DNA of 64,000 bases from Vitis vinifera. Lineage: Eukaryota > Streptophyta > Magnoliopsida > Vitales > Vitaceae. The position numbers were made by a program, and so were the translations under genes. This document shows, one piece after another, positions 13,365 to 25,314 of this stretch (positions are counted from its first letter, which is position 1; the number at the start of each line of letters is the position of its first letter). The notes below the pieces were generated by a model. It was not told where the DNA came from and made no database searches. It saw nothing but the letters and a program-made list of their open reading frames with translations. The DNA lies in NCBI RefSeq assembly GCF_030704535.1, contig NC_081811.1, forward strand, positions 3,116,501-3,180,500, written 5' to 3'.

Positions 13365-13533
13365 ACTACGCTACATAAAAAATGAAGATTTTGGAATTTC
13401 GGGAATTAAAAATAGTGAAAAATTCAAAAATGCGCGGGTTTGGTAAAGATTGTATGGATCCAGTACTGTTTATCTTATAATACATTCGTGTTTCTCCTTT
13501 TGACACGTTTCGTGATGTGGAATTGGGAGAGAA

Positions 13534-13544
13534 TTCAACGGTTT
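13534..13544. promoter_or_regulatory. MSA-like element (mitosis-specific activator)
   Basis: TTCAACGGTTT contains the AACGG core bound by three-repeat MYB factors in plant G2/M genes and works in either orientation. It lies about 270 bp upstream of the WEE1 start. A GC-rich GCGCGGGTTT word near 13434 is only loosely E2F-like. Function is inferred from the match and the nature of the gene. Confidence 0.35.
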
Positions 13545-14646
13545 GGATTGGTTCTTGTGGTGAAGCAATTTATGGTGGTAGCGTACCGCGTAAGCCTTGT
13601 AGTTTTGTGGTGATATTGATTTGATAATTCCAAGGTAGTGCGGTTGTAGTGGGGCGAAGCATGAAGCCCACTACAAAGGACGGCCCACAACTTTCAAATT
13701 GGTTTTGTGTATGGCACGCTAAGTTGCTGTCTAAATATTACAACTCTTTCTTAATTATTATTATTTTTAATTATTTTTACTATAAACTAGATTATAATTT
13801 TTTTTTTTCAAAAAAATCATTTAGAATCATATAAATTGTTAAAAATCTATTGAACAACATAAATTTTCTTAACTAATCCATTATAAAAATAAAATAAAAT
13901 AATTATAATGATGAATGATGTGATAACTTAAAAAATTGATAATCATATGATAATTAAGATTTCTATATATGTTTGATTAATTAAAAACACAAAAAGTTTT
14001 TGATGTTAAATTCTATTGATTAGTAATTACTCGGTGATGTGTATGTGATATTTGAATTTTGGATTAAAATGTGTGTGTACGTGCGCACACACACATATAT
14101 ATTTAAATTTTAGAAAATTGTTTTCAATTTTAGAAATTTATGATTTTTTTTTTTAGATTTACTTTTTATCCCAATTAGCTAATTTTTATTTTGTTAACTT
14201 TTTTTATAGAAATTTTCACATTAAAATTTCTTTAAAAAATAAAGAAAATGACAAAAAAAAATTTATATTAATTACATTCTTTTATTTCTTGGATAATTTT
14301 ATTAATTTATAGCAATTTTATTTTTCAGTCAAATTTATAAAATTTAAGTATGCAATGGGATACACTTCCTAGTTTTTTATTTTTAAAATAAAACTTTTGT
14401 ACAAAATAGGTAAAGTCAAACAGAGAGAGAAAAAAAAAAGGACTTTTTCTATTAAGAGAAAATTAAAATTAAAATTTTTATCAGGGAAAATTTATTTTAA
14501 AATAGGTAAAGTCAAACAGCTTGAAAATGTCTTAATTTTAAACCAGCTTGGTTCAAGATTTAAGTTAAAAATACGAACTGGGCTTAATTTTGAAATAAAA
14601 GAAATCTTATTTATTTATTTATTTATTTTTAAATGAAGGGTGGTTT

Positions 14647-14679
14647 TGGGCCACAAAAAGAAGGGCCTATACGGCCCAT
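14647..14679 (+). promoter_or_regulatory. Cluster of site II (TGGGCC/GGCCCA) motifs
   Basis: TGGGCC at 14647-14652, GGGCC at 14663-14667 and GGCCCAT at 14673-14679. Site II motifs are bound by TCP factors and are common 50-150 bp before plant housekeeping start sites. They sit about 200 bp before the chosen ATG at 14882 and argue that the in-frame ATG at 14633 lies upstream of transcription. Confidence 0.5.
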
Positions 14680-14881
14680 CCCATCCCAAGAAGGCCTTGG
14701 GTATTTTCTCGCATTTTCTCAGAGCTCCTCCTCGAGAAAAATCGCAGGGGAAAAGGGTTTAAGTCAAGGGTTTATCCATCGAAATGTTTCCGGTAAATTC
14801 ACTTACAAATTTCAATCTCTTCCTAGATTTTCCCATTTTTTCGAAAATCTTCCATCCACATCAATCCTCTGCCCTGAAATC

Positions 14882-17800
14882 ATGCAGGAAAATCCAGAGT
14901 CTGATCAAAGCATTTCAGGTGGAATTGCTTGCAGTAATGTATATATTCGACTATGAATTTTGAAAGAAAACAATCATTAAACAATGTTGATTTCTTTTTC
15001 TCAGAAGAAGAAGATTGGCCTCAGAATTGTATTTCATTAGGTGGAGCTACTGAGAAGAAGGTTTATGCTCTACTCTCACAAATCATTACATTTCACTTCG
15101 ATTTTAGTCTACCGTAGTTGGATTTCTACTCATGTTTTTTCAACAGGAGTACATATTGGTTTGACATATTCTAATTGTAGTCATACTCTGATAGGAGGGA
15201 TTTCAAATTCAATCACAGCTTGAGTTGCTCATAGGTATTCAGTTAATTCTGAGCTTGAACTCATTGTACCTTCAAGAAGCATATACTACTTGTCCGGTTC
15301 GTGAAGTTAAATATATGCCTTGTTGAAGCAACAAGCCATGATTCTGTTCGATTATTGATTATGGAATTGGGTTTTCAGGATTCTAGGACGTTCCTTGTGC
15401 AGGTACATATGAAGCGGATCACGGAAGGAAAACAGCAAATTTGTCACATGAGGCATGTTAACCCGATTGACTTGTTGTTTTCTTGTTTTGTGCTGAAGGT
15501 TGAGTTGGACTTTCCATGGGAATTGAATGGTAACAGCTGTGCTGTGTGTAGAATTTGAAGGGAGAACTCTATTACTCGGAATTGGGCCATAAAGAAAATG
15601 GAACTATTGCAATGTGATATGTTATAGAATAGTTTTAAGATTATAGGATATGTCAGTGCCACGAATTCCCTATCAGCATCTGTGATGATGACTGTCATTT
15701 TATGATGAAGGATCCACTTAAATTGATGGCTTTCTTTGAAAAATGATATGATTAATTATAATAGAACAATTAATTCCCATGAGATGTTCAAAATCTCTTT
15801 AGTAATCAAAAGATTGCCCTTTGACATTCATAAATTTGATCAGAAGCAAACAGGTTTCTCTTTTGAAGATGATGATGAAATGTCTGTCTTCCACAATGGG
15901 GGTCACTTGATCCTCTCTCCAAGGAAGGGATCTAAATGCAACTCAGAAGAGAGGGTCTATGATGATGAGGTACTCAGTAAGTTGAGATGGTACATGCCTA
16001 TTTTATCTTCCTGTCATGCAGGCTTTGTCTTTATTACAATGCTCTGTCCTTGTTGCAAGAAATTGTGTTTTGTTGGTAAAGGGAAACAAATTCTCAACTT
16101 TTCCCCTCAACTCTGGGGCTAAAAATTTCCAGAAAGTTGATCTTCATAAATTTGGAAGTGCAAAGCAAGATGGAGACACATGGTCTGCAGTAACTAAAGA
16201 AACTGAGGAACTAGTTCACTTAAATGAAAATGCTGGGTGTTCATCATCCCATGTGTCCTATTCCAGGGGAAACAAATTCTCTAAAGGTACTTTCTCATTT
16301 CTTGGTGGATGCTTAACACTGATGTATCTTTTTGATTCCACTCCTGAATTTCATAATTATTGCTGCAGGTGGCAAAACTAAATCCAAGCCCAAATTTTCG
16401 TTCCGCTTTCAGTCGAATAAGGAAGATTCATTTGGGCCTTTTATTACTAATGAAAAAAGCAGCAGGTCATCCAAGGTTGATCAGGTGCCTGAAGGACTAG
16501 AAGCTATTGAACATAAAACCATGGAAGGTGCAATAGCTGAGTTTGTGGATGGTTTTCATGGAGAAAAGTTAAAGGAGACTGAGATTCATGCAGTGCAAGG
16601 TGACCAAACAGTTGGACATGGTTGTAGCAAGCATTCAGTGGCCGAGCTTCTAAATGACCTCCAGGAAAAAAATGGGCTGCTGGGAGGGAAATCTAAAATG
16701 GTTCACTTTCTTCTTTGACCTATAACTTTTTGGTTTTACAGTTCTCTACTGCAAATTTGATTTGGTTTTTGCTCCAGTGTTGTAGAAGAAAAGGCAGAAG
16801 GGTACAGCTTGTTATTAAGAAAAATATTTCCACATCAGAAGATAGAACCATGCAAAATGAAGACCCAGATGAGCCTATGGCTAGTGGACCATCGAGTGAT
16901 GATGAGGTACCTATTTGGTGTGATGGTTCTTTGATCGTGTCTTTTTGTTAATATTATGTGCTGTGTACTAGTTATTTTACTTGGACAACTTTCAAACTCC
17001 AATGCCAGGCCAATATGCAAAATACAAGGCTTAATGTCTCAGAAGCTGAAAGAAAAACTATGGCAGATAGATTTCATGATGCTCTAGGTGCAGCCTCTGT
17101 AAATGATGAGGCTCCCCTTTTTGTGGTGCCTAAACCATCGGGGTGAGTGACATGGCTAGGTATCCATTTTTGTAGTTATGTCGACTTAGTAATTACAAAT
17201 TCCATGTGAGAGATATGTTCTTACAACTCATGCTTTTGTACTTTGCAGCACTGGGTTGTTTGGAAAGTTGCAGCGAGTAATGCAGAGTGAAAAGGAAAGA
17301 GACATGAATTTCTTGAAGAAGTTACAAATAGGAGCTAGTCCAAATTGTAAAAGACTTAAAATGATCTATTTTTTCCTCAAAGTTTTGTCCTAAGCATAGT
17401 TTGAAGCTTGTTTACACATAGAAACTAACATGCATTGACAAAGGTCTTATGAGATGGGGTGTGTTTTTGGCATATTTTTGCATCCATTACTCCTTTTTCT
17501 TTAACACCTCTATAACCTTGTTTTCAGATGAAGCAAGCTGCATTGATGTGAAAATCCTGTCACGATTCTTTGAGGCAAAGCTGACTGTTTGCAATTGCTC
17601 TTTGGTTGAAAATGAAGAGGTCATTTTATATATTTTTGCATTGAGATTAAGTTGATGTGAATGATTCACAAAATTTTGCTCATTTAGCCATCAATTATTG
17701 GTGGTGGCATATTAGTGGAATAAGTGAGTAAGTTCTTTTAAAGTAATCACTGACTTGTGAATTAACGGGCAATTTATTGTTGCTAGACGCTTGTAAATTT

Positions 17801-19226
17801 GGAGTTTGATTGCATGTTACTTTATTTGGTAGTTTTGAACATTAGCACCATTTTTTACTTGCAAGGATGACATCTGCAGATATTCTGTATGAAATAATTT
17901 CCTTGGAAATTATACATACAAAATATTCAATATCAGGAGGTACATGACAATAATTGTACTGATTTCAGTGTCATTTGGCAGCATGCAAGGGCATGTTTGG
18001 AAACATCTTCAAGGAAGAATGCCTTCCAATGACCATTGATATTAATTTTGGCAGTGATTGAAAGTAATGTTAAATCATTTTATAATTTTGAACAAATTGC
18101 TGTCTTTCAACCTCCAACTTGCCCCTATTCAACTTAACAGAATGGTGCTTATTTCTCTCACAAAATGACTTGAAACAGATAAACTGCTAGATTTTGTCTG
18201 AAAACATTATCAAGGAGTGTGAAAGAACAATGTGTATTTGTTTATAACGAGTGTAGATAGAATTGATATTCTCTGAGTTGCATCAATCACTCCTTGAAGT
18301 ATCTTCTCTATCTAGAGTGTGAAACATCACTGCTTTTATTAATTATAGGTTAAACCTACATAAAAATATGAAATAGTGTCATTTTGCTATCATTGACTAA
18401 ATCTATTCAAAATAGTATCATTTTTCTGGTTATGGCTGCTTATTTTCAAGTGATGTTGATTGTTGTCTGGTTATGATCCTCATAGGAGGATGATTGAATC
18501 TGTATTCTTGCTTATGCAGAGTTCCCAACAGGGAGAGAGCTACCAAATATTGAAGGAATGCCGAAGAAGGCTAAATACAGTTATCTTTAGCTCAAGAGCT
18601 TGTGGTGATGTTGAGCTTGAGGTTGCGAATTTGATTCGTATTCATCCCGCCTGGTATGGATAGCATGCCTGTTATCTATTGCATGGACTACATTTTCAAA
18701 ACCTAATGAGAGGAAAATTTGATGCTAGCTAAGGCTACGTTTGGTTCTTGGAAAATTTAAGGGAAAGAAAATAGAGAGGAAAAATAGAAGGAAAATAAAA
18801 AGTAAATTTGAAGTCAATAATTTATTTTTATATGCTACTTCATACTCATTTACTTATTTTAACTTGTTTCACATTTAAGTTTTTTTACTAATTTTAATTA
18901 TATTTGATTTTCTTTAGTATTTTCTATAATAAAACCAAATACGAGATAATAATTTTCTCTAGCATTCTCTTTTTCTTTGCCTTAGTACTTTCCTGAAACC
19001 AAACATAAAAGAAACTTGGGAGTGATATCCGCACTTATCAATAGGATCAAATATCATTCTCATAGTATGCTTACTATAAAGTTCTGACATTTCCGATGCC
19101 ACTTTCAAATGAAAGGTAATACTCATATATGTGTTGATGAATCATCTGAACAGGAAAGAGGTACAAGTAACAGGAAGCGACAAGATAATCATCTTGGCTA
19201 CATATTTCTCCCAGATGTCAATTTGA
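14882..19226 (+). CDS. Many-exon gene, family not recognised
   Basis: Nine 3' exons join in phase with GT/AG borders: 15854-15969, 16022-16286, 16369-16700, 16778-16906, 17009-17142, 17249-17346, 17528-17619, 18520-18653, 19154-19226 (TGA), about 458 residues. Visible features: acidic block FEDDDEMS at the start of this part, basic cluster CCRRKGRRVQL, a middle block with RFHDALGAAS and LFGKLQRVMQ, and a C-terminus LIRIHPAW joined to KEVQVTGSD and ending TYFSQMSI. The last half resembles a plant-conserved protein of unknown role I remember but cannot name. Two 5' exons, 14882-14933 and 15005-15060, also join in phase (MQENPESDQ to GATEKK). The stretch 15061-15853 must hold one or more exons I could not place (a short EYIL exon at about 15147 is possible). 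An out-of-frame ATG at 14784 could be an upstream ORF. No signal peptide or membrane segment is seen. Confidence 0.75.
18731..19010. mobile_element. MITE-like element in the last intron
   Basis: Starts AAGGCTACGTTTGGTTC and ends with the imperfect complement GAAACCAAACATAAAA, with an AT-rich interior. TTTGGTT-type termini are common in plant MITEs. The target duplication is not clear. It lies between the last two exons of the unrecognised gene. Confidence 0.5.
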
Positions 19227-20929
19227 TCAGTCTGGTTTCACCAAAGGAAAAAGGTGAATGTAGTATTCCATTCTCTCTTTCAAAACACATATCTAAGCCT
19301 TCAACTTGGTTGAACACCTGATCGATCCGCATTCTCTTCTCTTAGTTTCAAAGTACTTCTTGCAAAGAGTTGAATGAGACACAAAATTGTAACTTTACAA
19401 GGATTGTAGCATGACAGACCATGATGGTGTTGTACAAGAATTCTACTAAATCAAGGAGGAATAAGATATTGAAGGGCAACACTTTACATGGATTTGCTCG
19501 AAAAGATGGAGCATCTCCTAAGAAGCAATTCAAAGGCATTGAGCTCACCCCAACTTGGAAATGTCAAATTTGGGTTGGGAAATTTCAATTCTGTAATTTT
19601 GAATATCTCATTCAACTTCACCAAACAAAGAAATATGCTAATATTTGATGTAATACAACTATTTTCTTACATTTCTAATGCTTTTTTTTTTGTTTTTTTT
19701 TTGCTTAAATATTAGACTGGAGAAATTGCTTCTTACGTCTGATTTCTCACCAAGGAGTAGGTTAAACGTAATAAAAACATTTTTATAATTACATTTGTTA
19801 AACATAAAATTTAATGGTCCATCCAAGAATTAAAACCTTATAGTAAAAAGGCCCTAAATTGCTTAATGACTAAACCATTGGTAACATTTCCAAAGTGAAG
19901 ATACTAGGTTTTTTTCAATTATTTTATAATTTTCATAATGTCAATAAAAAATGATTAAATACTTATGTTAATCTAATCAACTAAAAATTAAAGAAATTTA
20001 AGAAATTTTTAATATGATACAACGATCAATGAGATTTCTACGTCCATATAGTATATCAAAATCTAATAGTCAATGGAAAAAAAATTGATATAATGATGAA
20101 ACACTCATTTTCTTTTCAATTGTAAGTGTATTCTTTTAAAAAATAATAGTATTCTTAAAAAAAAATTAAATGTTAAATCAATGGGTTAAATATATAATAA
20201 GGGAAAATTTGTCATTTTATCAATACAAAAAAAAAAACGGATTAAATATACAATAATTGTAAGCTCATCATTTCAACAATATAATTTTTTTTTTTTCCAG
20301 CAAAAGCTGCTCAACCATTACAATCGCGCAATTCAATCCTTATGAACTTGACATGAGTGCAACAAAATTGATTTAAATTTTATAATCCAACAAATCAATC
20401 ATATCTATTTTCTAATTAAAATAAATTTCTCCAAATCAAATTTTGGAGTAAAAACACATCATATATACCAAAAAATGGTTTGGAAGTAAAGAAAAAGAAA
20501 GAAAAAAATAAAAATAAAAATAATGGATGGAACAGTCCATCCAACTTTACACTCCATTGGGTTTGCCCATTGACTATTTGTTCACCAGGGTTCTTAAAAA
20601 TTAATTTTTAATGAATAGTTTTTATTTGTTTTCATCAATAAGATCTACTCTGAGAATTTTAAATATGGGAATCGGTGTCTTTCATCAAATGCATACTGAT
20701 GGGCAACACTCCTCGATGTGACACTTTTTTCTTTTTTGTTTGGTTACTTTAATACGCTTGACTTTTTCTTCTCTGATTCTCTGCTGAATGAATCAATAAT
20801 GACTTATCGTGGCCTCAAAAGACGAATCTTGGATCTTTCTCAGCAAGCCTATTTTCAATTTTTTAAGGCTTCCATCGCTTTTTAGTCTTCTAGGGTTTTG
20901 ATCATTTCATCTGAAAACTGAAAAAAAAA
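19227..20929. other. AT-rich intergenic region
   Basis: Contains the 3' flank of the unrecognised gene and the promoter of the first C2 gene. Only short, random open frames are present (for example 19421-19648). Nothing else is recognised. Confidence 0.55.
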
Positions 20930-21751
20930 ATGTGCAGATCACTGGAGATAACCTTGGTCTCAGCGAATGGTATCAAAAAGGTCAAACACATCTCCAAGAT
21001 GGATGTGTACGTGGTGGCCACCGTCTCTGGCGATCCTCAGAGCCTCCAGAAAACGCCGGTGCACAAGGACGGTGGGTCCAACCCCACTTGGAACTTCACT
21101 ATGAAATTCACCATCGATGAATCGCTGGCTCAATTGGACCATCTCATGCTTATTTTCCAGCTCCGCTGCTGCCGGCATGTCCGCGCCGACAAGGATATCG
21201 GCGAAGCCAACGTGTCCGTCAAAGAGCTCCTCAACCACGCCGGGGACGACATGTCCGCAAAGTATGTCACATACGAAGTTAAAAAGCCCTCTGGGAAGCC
21301 CAAAGGCAAGTTGAACTTCTCTTTCAAGTTCGGCGAGAGATCACATCCAGGTGCAACTCCGCAGGTATGCTCGCCGGTGACTGCATATCCCATTCACACA
21401 GTGTACGGATCACCATATGCTCCACCCTCAGTGGCGGCGCCTTACCCAGAAACAACGGCGGTGGAATTTTATCCGCCGGTGGGTTTTCCTAATACAGCAG
21501 ATGGGTATCATTCAAATGGTGGGCATTCGTCAAAGCCGCCGCAAGGGTATCCTCCTCCGGAGCCGGAGAATGGGTATTCACCTGTGAAACATGAGCTGCC
21601 GGATCAGCAGCCGACGAAGAATGATGATATCAGTCTGGAAACGCTGGGGGCTGCCATAGCTATGATTTTAATGGGAGATAAGGTGTCTGATGCAGCTGTT
21701 GTTAGTAGCGATCATGATCGTGTCTATAACTCACATGGTTTGGATAGCTGA
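20930..21751 (+). CDS. SRC2-like C2-domain protein, first of three
   Basis: A single exon of 273 residues. An N-terminal C2 domain covers about residues 3-135: LEITLVSANGIKKV as first strand, KMDVYVVATVSGDP, NPTWNF at 51-56, DKDIGEANV near 88, and KLNFSFKF as last strand. It is followed by a Pro/Gly/Tyr-rich linker (repeated GYPPP and GYSP-like words) and a short C-terminal segment LETLGAAIAMILMGDKVSDA. This order, and the closing hydrophobic-plus-VSDA motif, are those of SRC2 (SOYBEAN GENE REGULATED BY COLD-2), which binds membranes and moves from ER to vacuole. The start is the only ATG near the C2 strand. Function at membranes or in cold and calcium responses is inferred from the family. 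Confidence 0.9.
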   Translation: MCRSLEITLVSANGIKKVKHISKMDVYVVATVSGDPQSLQKTPVHKDGGSNPTWNFTMKFTIDESLAQLDHLMLIFQLRCCRHVRADKDIGEANVSVKELLNHAGDDMSAKYVTYEVKKPSGKPKGKLNFSFKFGERSHPGATPQVCSPVTAYPIHTVYGSPYAPPSVAAPYPETTAVEFYPPVGFPNTADGYHSNGGHSSKPPQGYPPPEPENGYSPVKHELPDQQPTKNDDISLETLGAAIAMILMGDKVSDAAVVSSDHDRVYNSHGLDS

Positions 21752-22948
21752 TCTTCGGTGTACTTTTGGAAATTCTCCTCCTCTATGCTTGTTTGGATTC
21801 CAAGAAAAGTTGAAATACCTTAATGGAAAAACCTCTACTTCTGACATGTATTGATATTAATTTAGTATTCCTGTATTTGAGGTGTCATAGTTTTAAGGAT
21901 TGGGAAGCAATGTTCAAATTGTTATGCAATTTTCATTGAATTAATAGCTTTCTTTCAAACCTCCATATTGCGCTAATTCAATCTCACCCAGAAAGCGGCT
22001 CATCTCAAAATCACTTGAAGTGATAATCGATAGCTATGAGTTAATAATTAACTAGAACTATTCTTCTTTGGAGTTGTATTGATTTCAAGTACTTTGGAAG
22101 CTCTCTCCTCTCTCTAGGATGTAAGGCATTGCTGTTGTTGTCACTACTTTTAATCTTGTAGGCCTATTTTAAAGCCAGGAGGTCCTTTGTACCTAGAGCC
22201 GAGAATGTCTCTACCTGTTTGACCTCCCTAATCCCACGGGAGTGGTTCGTTACAAAACCCATGTGAACTAATGCCTTCTTTCTATGCTTTTAGTTGACTG
22301 AATGCAGATGGTTGTAGAAGAAAAATTGAATGCGAATATTCTCTCCTATCCACAGCTCCCAAATATCGAAGGAATAGATCAATTAAGGAAGTCTACATAT
22401 AATCCATATATCTTTAGGTAAAAGCATGTGGTGATGTTGAGATGCACTTGAGATTCCATTGCTTCTTTTCTCAACTAATTAAGTATGAATTACTTGTGGC
22501 TAATCAAGGGGAAACTCCCGAACCTGTTCACAATATTGTAGCATGATACTCTCTCTTTCTATAAGAACCTGATTTTGATGAAGGCTGATGTTCTGCAAGG
22601 ATCAAAAGCGCAGTGGGAAACTCTCTCTTCTATATCTAAATAAGAAATTCGACTACAGATACGTTTAGCTATTTACACCATACGAAATTAAAAACTGCGA
22701 GGCGAGGTGGACAGATTTATTATTAATATGATTACTGAGTACAAAACAAAGAGAACACAGATTAACTTCACACATAAAGAGTAATGCTATATAGATGGCG
22801 GAAAATGATTCTCCGGCTCCGTCTTTCAATGGAGACTGACTTGTTTTTGTCTTGTGTCTTTTAGAAAGAAGCAAAGGCCATATAAAACGTCTAGCTAGAC
22901 ATGTATCTTCACTTACATATGTCTGTCCACGTTGAAGCTGTCCACCAT
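21752..22948. other. Spacer between C2 gene and Pro-rich gene
   Basis: Apart from the decayed exon copy at 21940-22460, it holds the 3' untranslated regions of the two convergent genes on either side. Nothing further is recognised. Confidence 0.5.
21940..22460 (+). pseudogene. Decayed copy of an intron/exon of the unrecognised gene
   Basis: 22350-22450 matches the exon 18520-18653: shared words include CAAATATCGAAGGAAT (exon CAAATATTGAAGGAAT) and TGTGGTGATGTTGAG. The upstream part 21940-22160 resembles the preceding intron at 18090-18350 in the same order, with a GAGTTG..TTGAT block and a shared CT-rich stretch before TGTAAGGCATTGCTG / TGTGAAACATCACTGC. Spacing between the two blocks is similar. 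The exon copy has lost its reading frame. It lies behind the first C2 gene, about 3.8 kb from its source, so this is an old local duplication. Confidence 0.7.
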
Positions 22949-23254
22949 CTAGAACCCAAACGGGTTCAGACCGAGGATCGTAAGGGCAGCAAAGGCCACC
23001 CTAGCGACTTCTACACCTCCAATCCCGCCGTGTCGCTGTTGTTGCGGCAGCAGCGGCTGCATTGCATAGCCGTAATATGGTGGATGGTAAGGTGGGTAAT
23101 AACCTGGATAATAAGGAGGGGGAGGGGGCGGGTAGACCCATTGAGCGGGAGGTGGATAGGGCCACGAGTAGGGTGGAGCCGCCGAGTACTTGTTGCCGCC
23201 TCCTGGTGGCGGTGGTGGTGGTGATGGAGGACCATAACCGTAGAAAGGCGCCAT
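22949..23254 (-). CDS. Small Pro/Tyr/Gly-rich protein
   Basis: 101 residues ending in TAG at 22949-22951. The N-terminal two thirds are proline, tyrosine and glycine rich (YGPPSPPPPPPGGG, YPPPPPPYYPGYYPP), then a Gln/His patch and a conserved-looking tail VEVARVAFAALTILGLNPFG. No signal peptide is visible, so it is not a classical extensin. The start at 23254 is chosen over the in-frame ATG at 23308 because the TATA box at 23297-23303 lies between them. The family is not recognised; it is a single-exon gene convergent with the first C2 gene. Confidence 0.65.
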   Translation of the reverse strand: MAPFYGYGPPSPPPPPPGGGNKYSAAPPYSWPYPPPAQWVYPPPPPPYYPGYYPPYHPPYYGYAMQPLLPQQQRHGGIGGVEVARVAFAALTILGLNPFGF

Positions 23255-23296
23255 AGCTGCAAGCCTGCAACTTCTTATTGCTAGATCCCTATACCC

Positions 23297-23303
23297 TTTT
23301 ATA
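23297..23303 (-). promoter_or_regulatory. TATA box of the Pro-rich gene
   Basis: TATAAAA followed by GGGTAT on the minus strand, 43 bp before the ATG at 23254. It places transcription near 23270 and excludes the upstream ATG at 23308. Confidence 0.6.
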
Positions 23304-23647
23304 ATCAAGTTTGAAGGTGAATTATAGCTTGATATAGAAGTAACCGTTATGACTCCGTTTTCTCCGCGAAATTTCCAGTGAATTTAGATTTGTGGAGGAC
23401 TTGGCTCTCCGTTGGGTAAAGTCTCCGAAGACCGTCAAGTTGCAGGCACGACAGTGAAATAGACACGATTTTGTTAAATCAATAATATTACTTAATAATT
23501 TAATTTAAGATAGATTAATCTCTTTTTAATAAAATAATTTAATGTCGCAGTCAACACCTAAAAATAATAATTTAAAATAAAATTAATTTATTTTAAATTT
23601 TAAATCTCTTTTATCTTATTTATTTATAACCAATAGAGCTATCTTTA

Positions 23648-25314
23648 GAGGATGTTTGATACGTGAGAATAGAGAGTGAGAATAAACATTTCATTCATTT
23701 TCTCCCTTATTTTTATGTTTGGATAAATGTTAAGAAGATTGGAATAAAAAATTATCAAAATATTTATCTTCGCTAGAAACCCATTTATCATCCACTTCTA
23801 TACCACAAGTGATTATTTTCAACTAAATCAATCAAACTTTCCACGACATTTAGAATATAATTTAAATATTATAATAAATATATATTTGGTAAAATGTAAT
23901 TTTATAACAACTTAAGCATAATAAATTATTCAAATTTTTAATAAAAATTATAATTGAATATTTGTACGTTAGGGTTATATGATTTTTATGATTAATTTTT
24001 TATTTATTAAGTATATATATATTTTTAGTTTTATTATTTAATAACAAAAAAACTTTCAAATTTTATTTTTTAAAAATAAAAATAAAAATAAAAAATTATT
24101 TTAAATTATATGGAAAGATATTAGGGGGTGTTTGGTACATCGGAATAGGGAATGGAAATAATATTTTGTTTCCTTTCCTATTTCTTAGTGGAATGGAATG
24201 AATTTGATGATTCCATTTCTACCATTTGGATGAACTTAGGAATGCAAGATTGGAATGATTATTTGTTTACATTCCAATGTTTGATAATAATAGGAATGGA
24301 AATGAAAAAGAAATAAATTTACAATAATATCCTTATATATAATTTAAAATATTTTTTTATCTTTACTTCTATTTTAAAAAAATAAAATTTGAGAGGTTTT
24401 TTGTTATTAAATAATAAGACTAAAAAATATATATATACTCAATAAATAAAAAATTAACCATAAAAAATCGTATAACCCTAATGCACAAATATTCAATTAT
24501 TATTTTTATTAAAAATTTGAATAATTTGTCATGCTTAAGTAGTTATAAAATTATATTTTTCAAAAAAAAATTATTTATTATAATATTTAAATTCTCAAAG
24601 CTAGCAAATGTTTTTCAGAACCTAGTTGCAGCAAACAATGACGAATCCTAGATCCAATAATCAAAATGAACATCCAAAACCCTATAAATTAGAAATTGAT
24701 TTTTTTTTTTTAAATATCGTGGAAGGTTTAATTGATTCAATTTGAAAGAATCACTTGTTGTAGAGAATTGGATGATGAGTGGTCTCTAGCTTTGCAAAGA
24801 AGATAAGAAGTGGATGATGAATGGATCTCTACCTTTACAAAGAAGATAAACATCGGATTTGAAAAACAAGATAAGAGGGTAAAATAGTAATTTAGGTTAT
24901 TTTATATTATCAAATAAGTTTAATGAATCAGAATACCACCTACTTTTAATGAATGCAAATCCGACTCATAAGTTGAATTTGATTTCTGCTGGAATAATTT
25001 TTTATTTCATTTCCGCCTTCTTAACATTTATCCAAACATAGGAATAAGGGAGAAAAGGAATGAGATGTCTATTCCCACTCCCTATTCCCGTGTACCAAAC
25101 ACCCCCTTATTGTAAATTTATTTCTTTTTCATTTTCATTCCTATTATTATCAAACATTGGAATGGAAATAAATAATCATTCCAATCTTGTATTCTTAAGT
25201 TCATCCAAATGGTAGAAATATAATCGTTAAATTCATTTCTATTCATTAAGAAATAGGAATGGAAACAAAATATTCATTTCCATTCCCTATTTCGACGTAC
25301 CAAACACTCCCTTT
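23648..25314. mobile_element. Nest of MITE-like inverted repeats with GTGTTTGGTAC ends
   Basis: Three sets of arms interlock. Arm 23648-23740 pairs with 25010-25107 (GGATAAATGTTAAGAAG shared in inverse). Arm 24121-24335 pairs with 25105-25314 over about 200 bp. Arm 23865-24115 pairs with 24340-24610. All outer ends carry GTGTTTGGTAC or its complement followed by GGAATAGGGA-like sequence, a common plant hAT-type MITE end. The order implies insertion of one family member in or beside another and local inversion. No transposase frame is seen. Exact target duplications could not be settled. Confidence 0.7.

Larger units (their letters stand above)
13266..14646. other. Spacer between two head-to-head genes
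   Basis: The first 400 bp are the WEE1 leader and promoter. 13730-14630 is very AT-rich with a short CA/TA run near 14085-14105 and no coding signal. The right end passes into the promoter of the plus-strand gene. Confidence 0.55.

Noticed and set aside
14633-14881. Longer N-terminus of the unrecognised gene from an ATG at 14633
   Set aside because: It would overlap the site II promoter motifs at 14647-14679 and is probably not transcribed.
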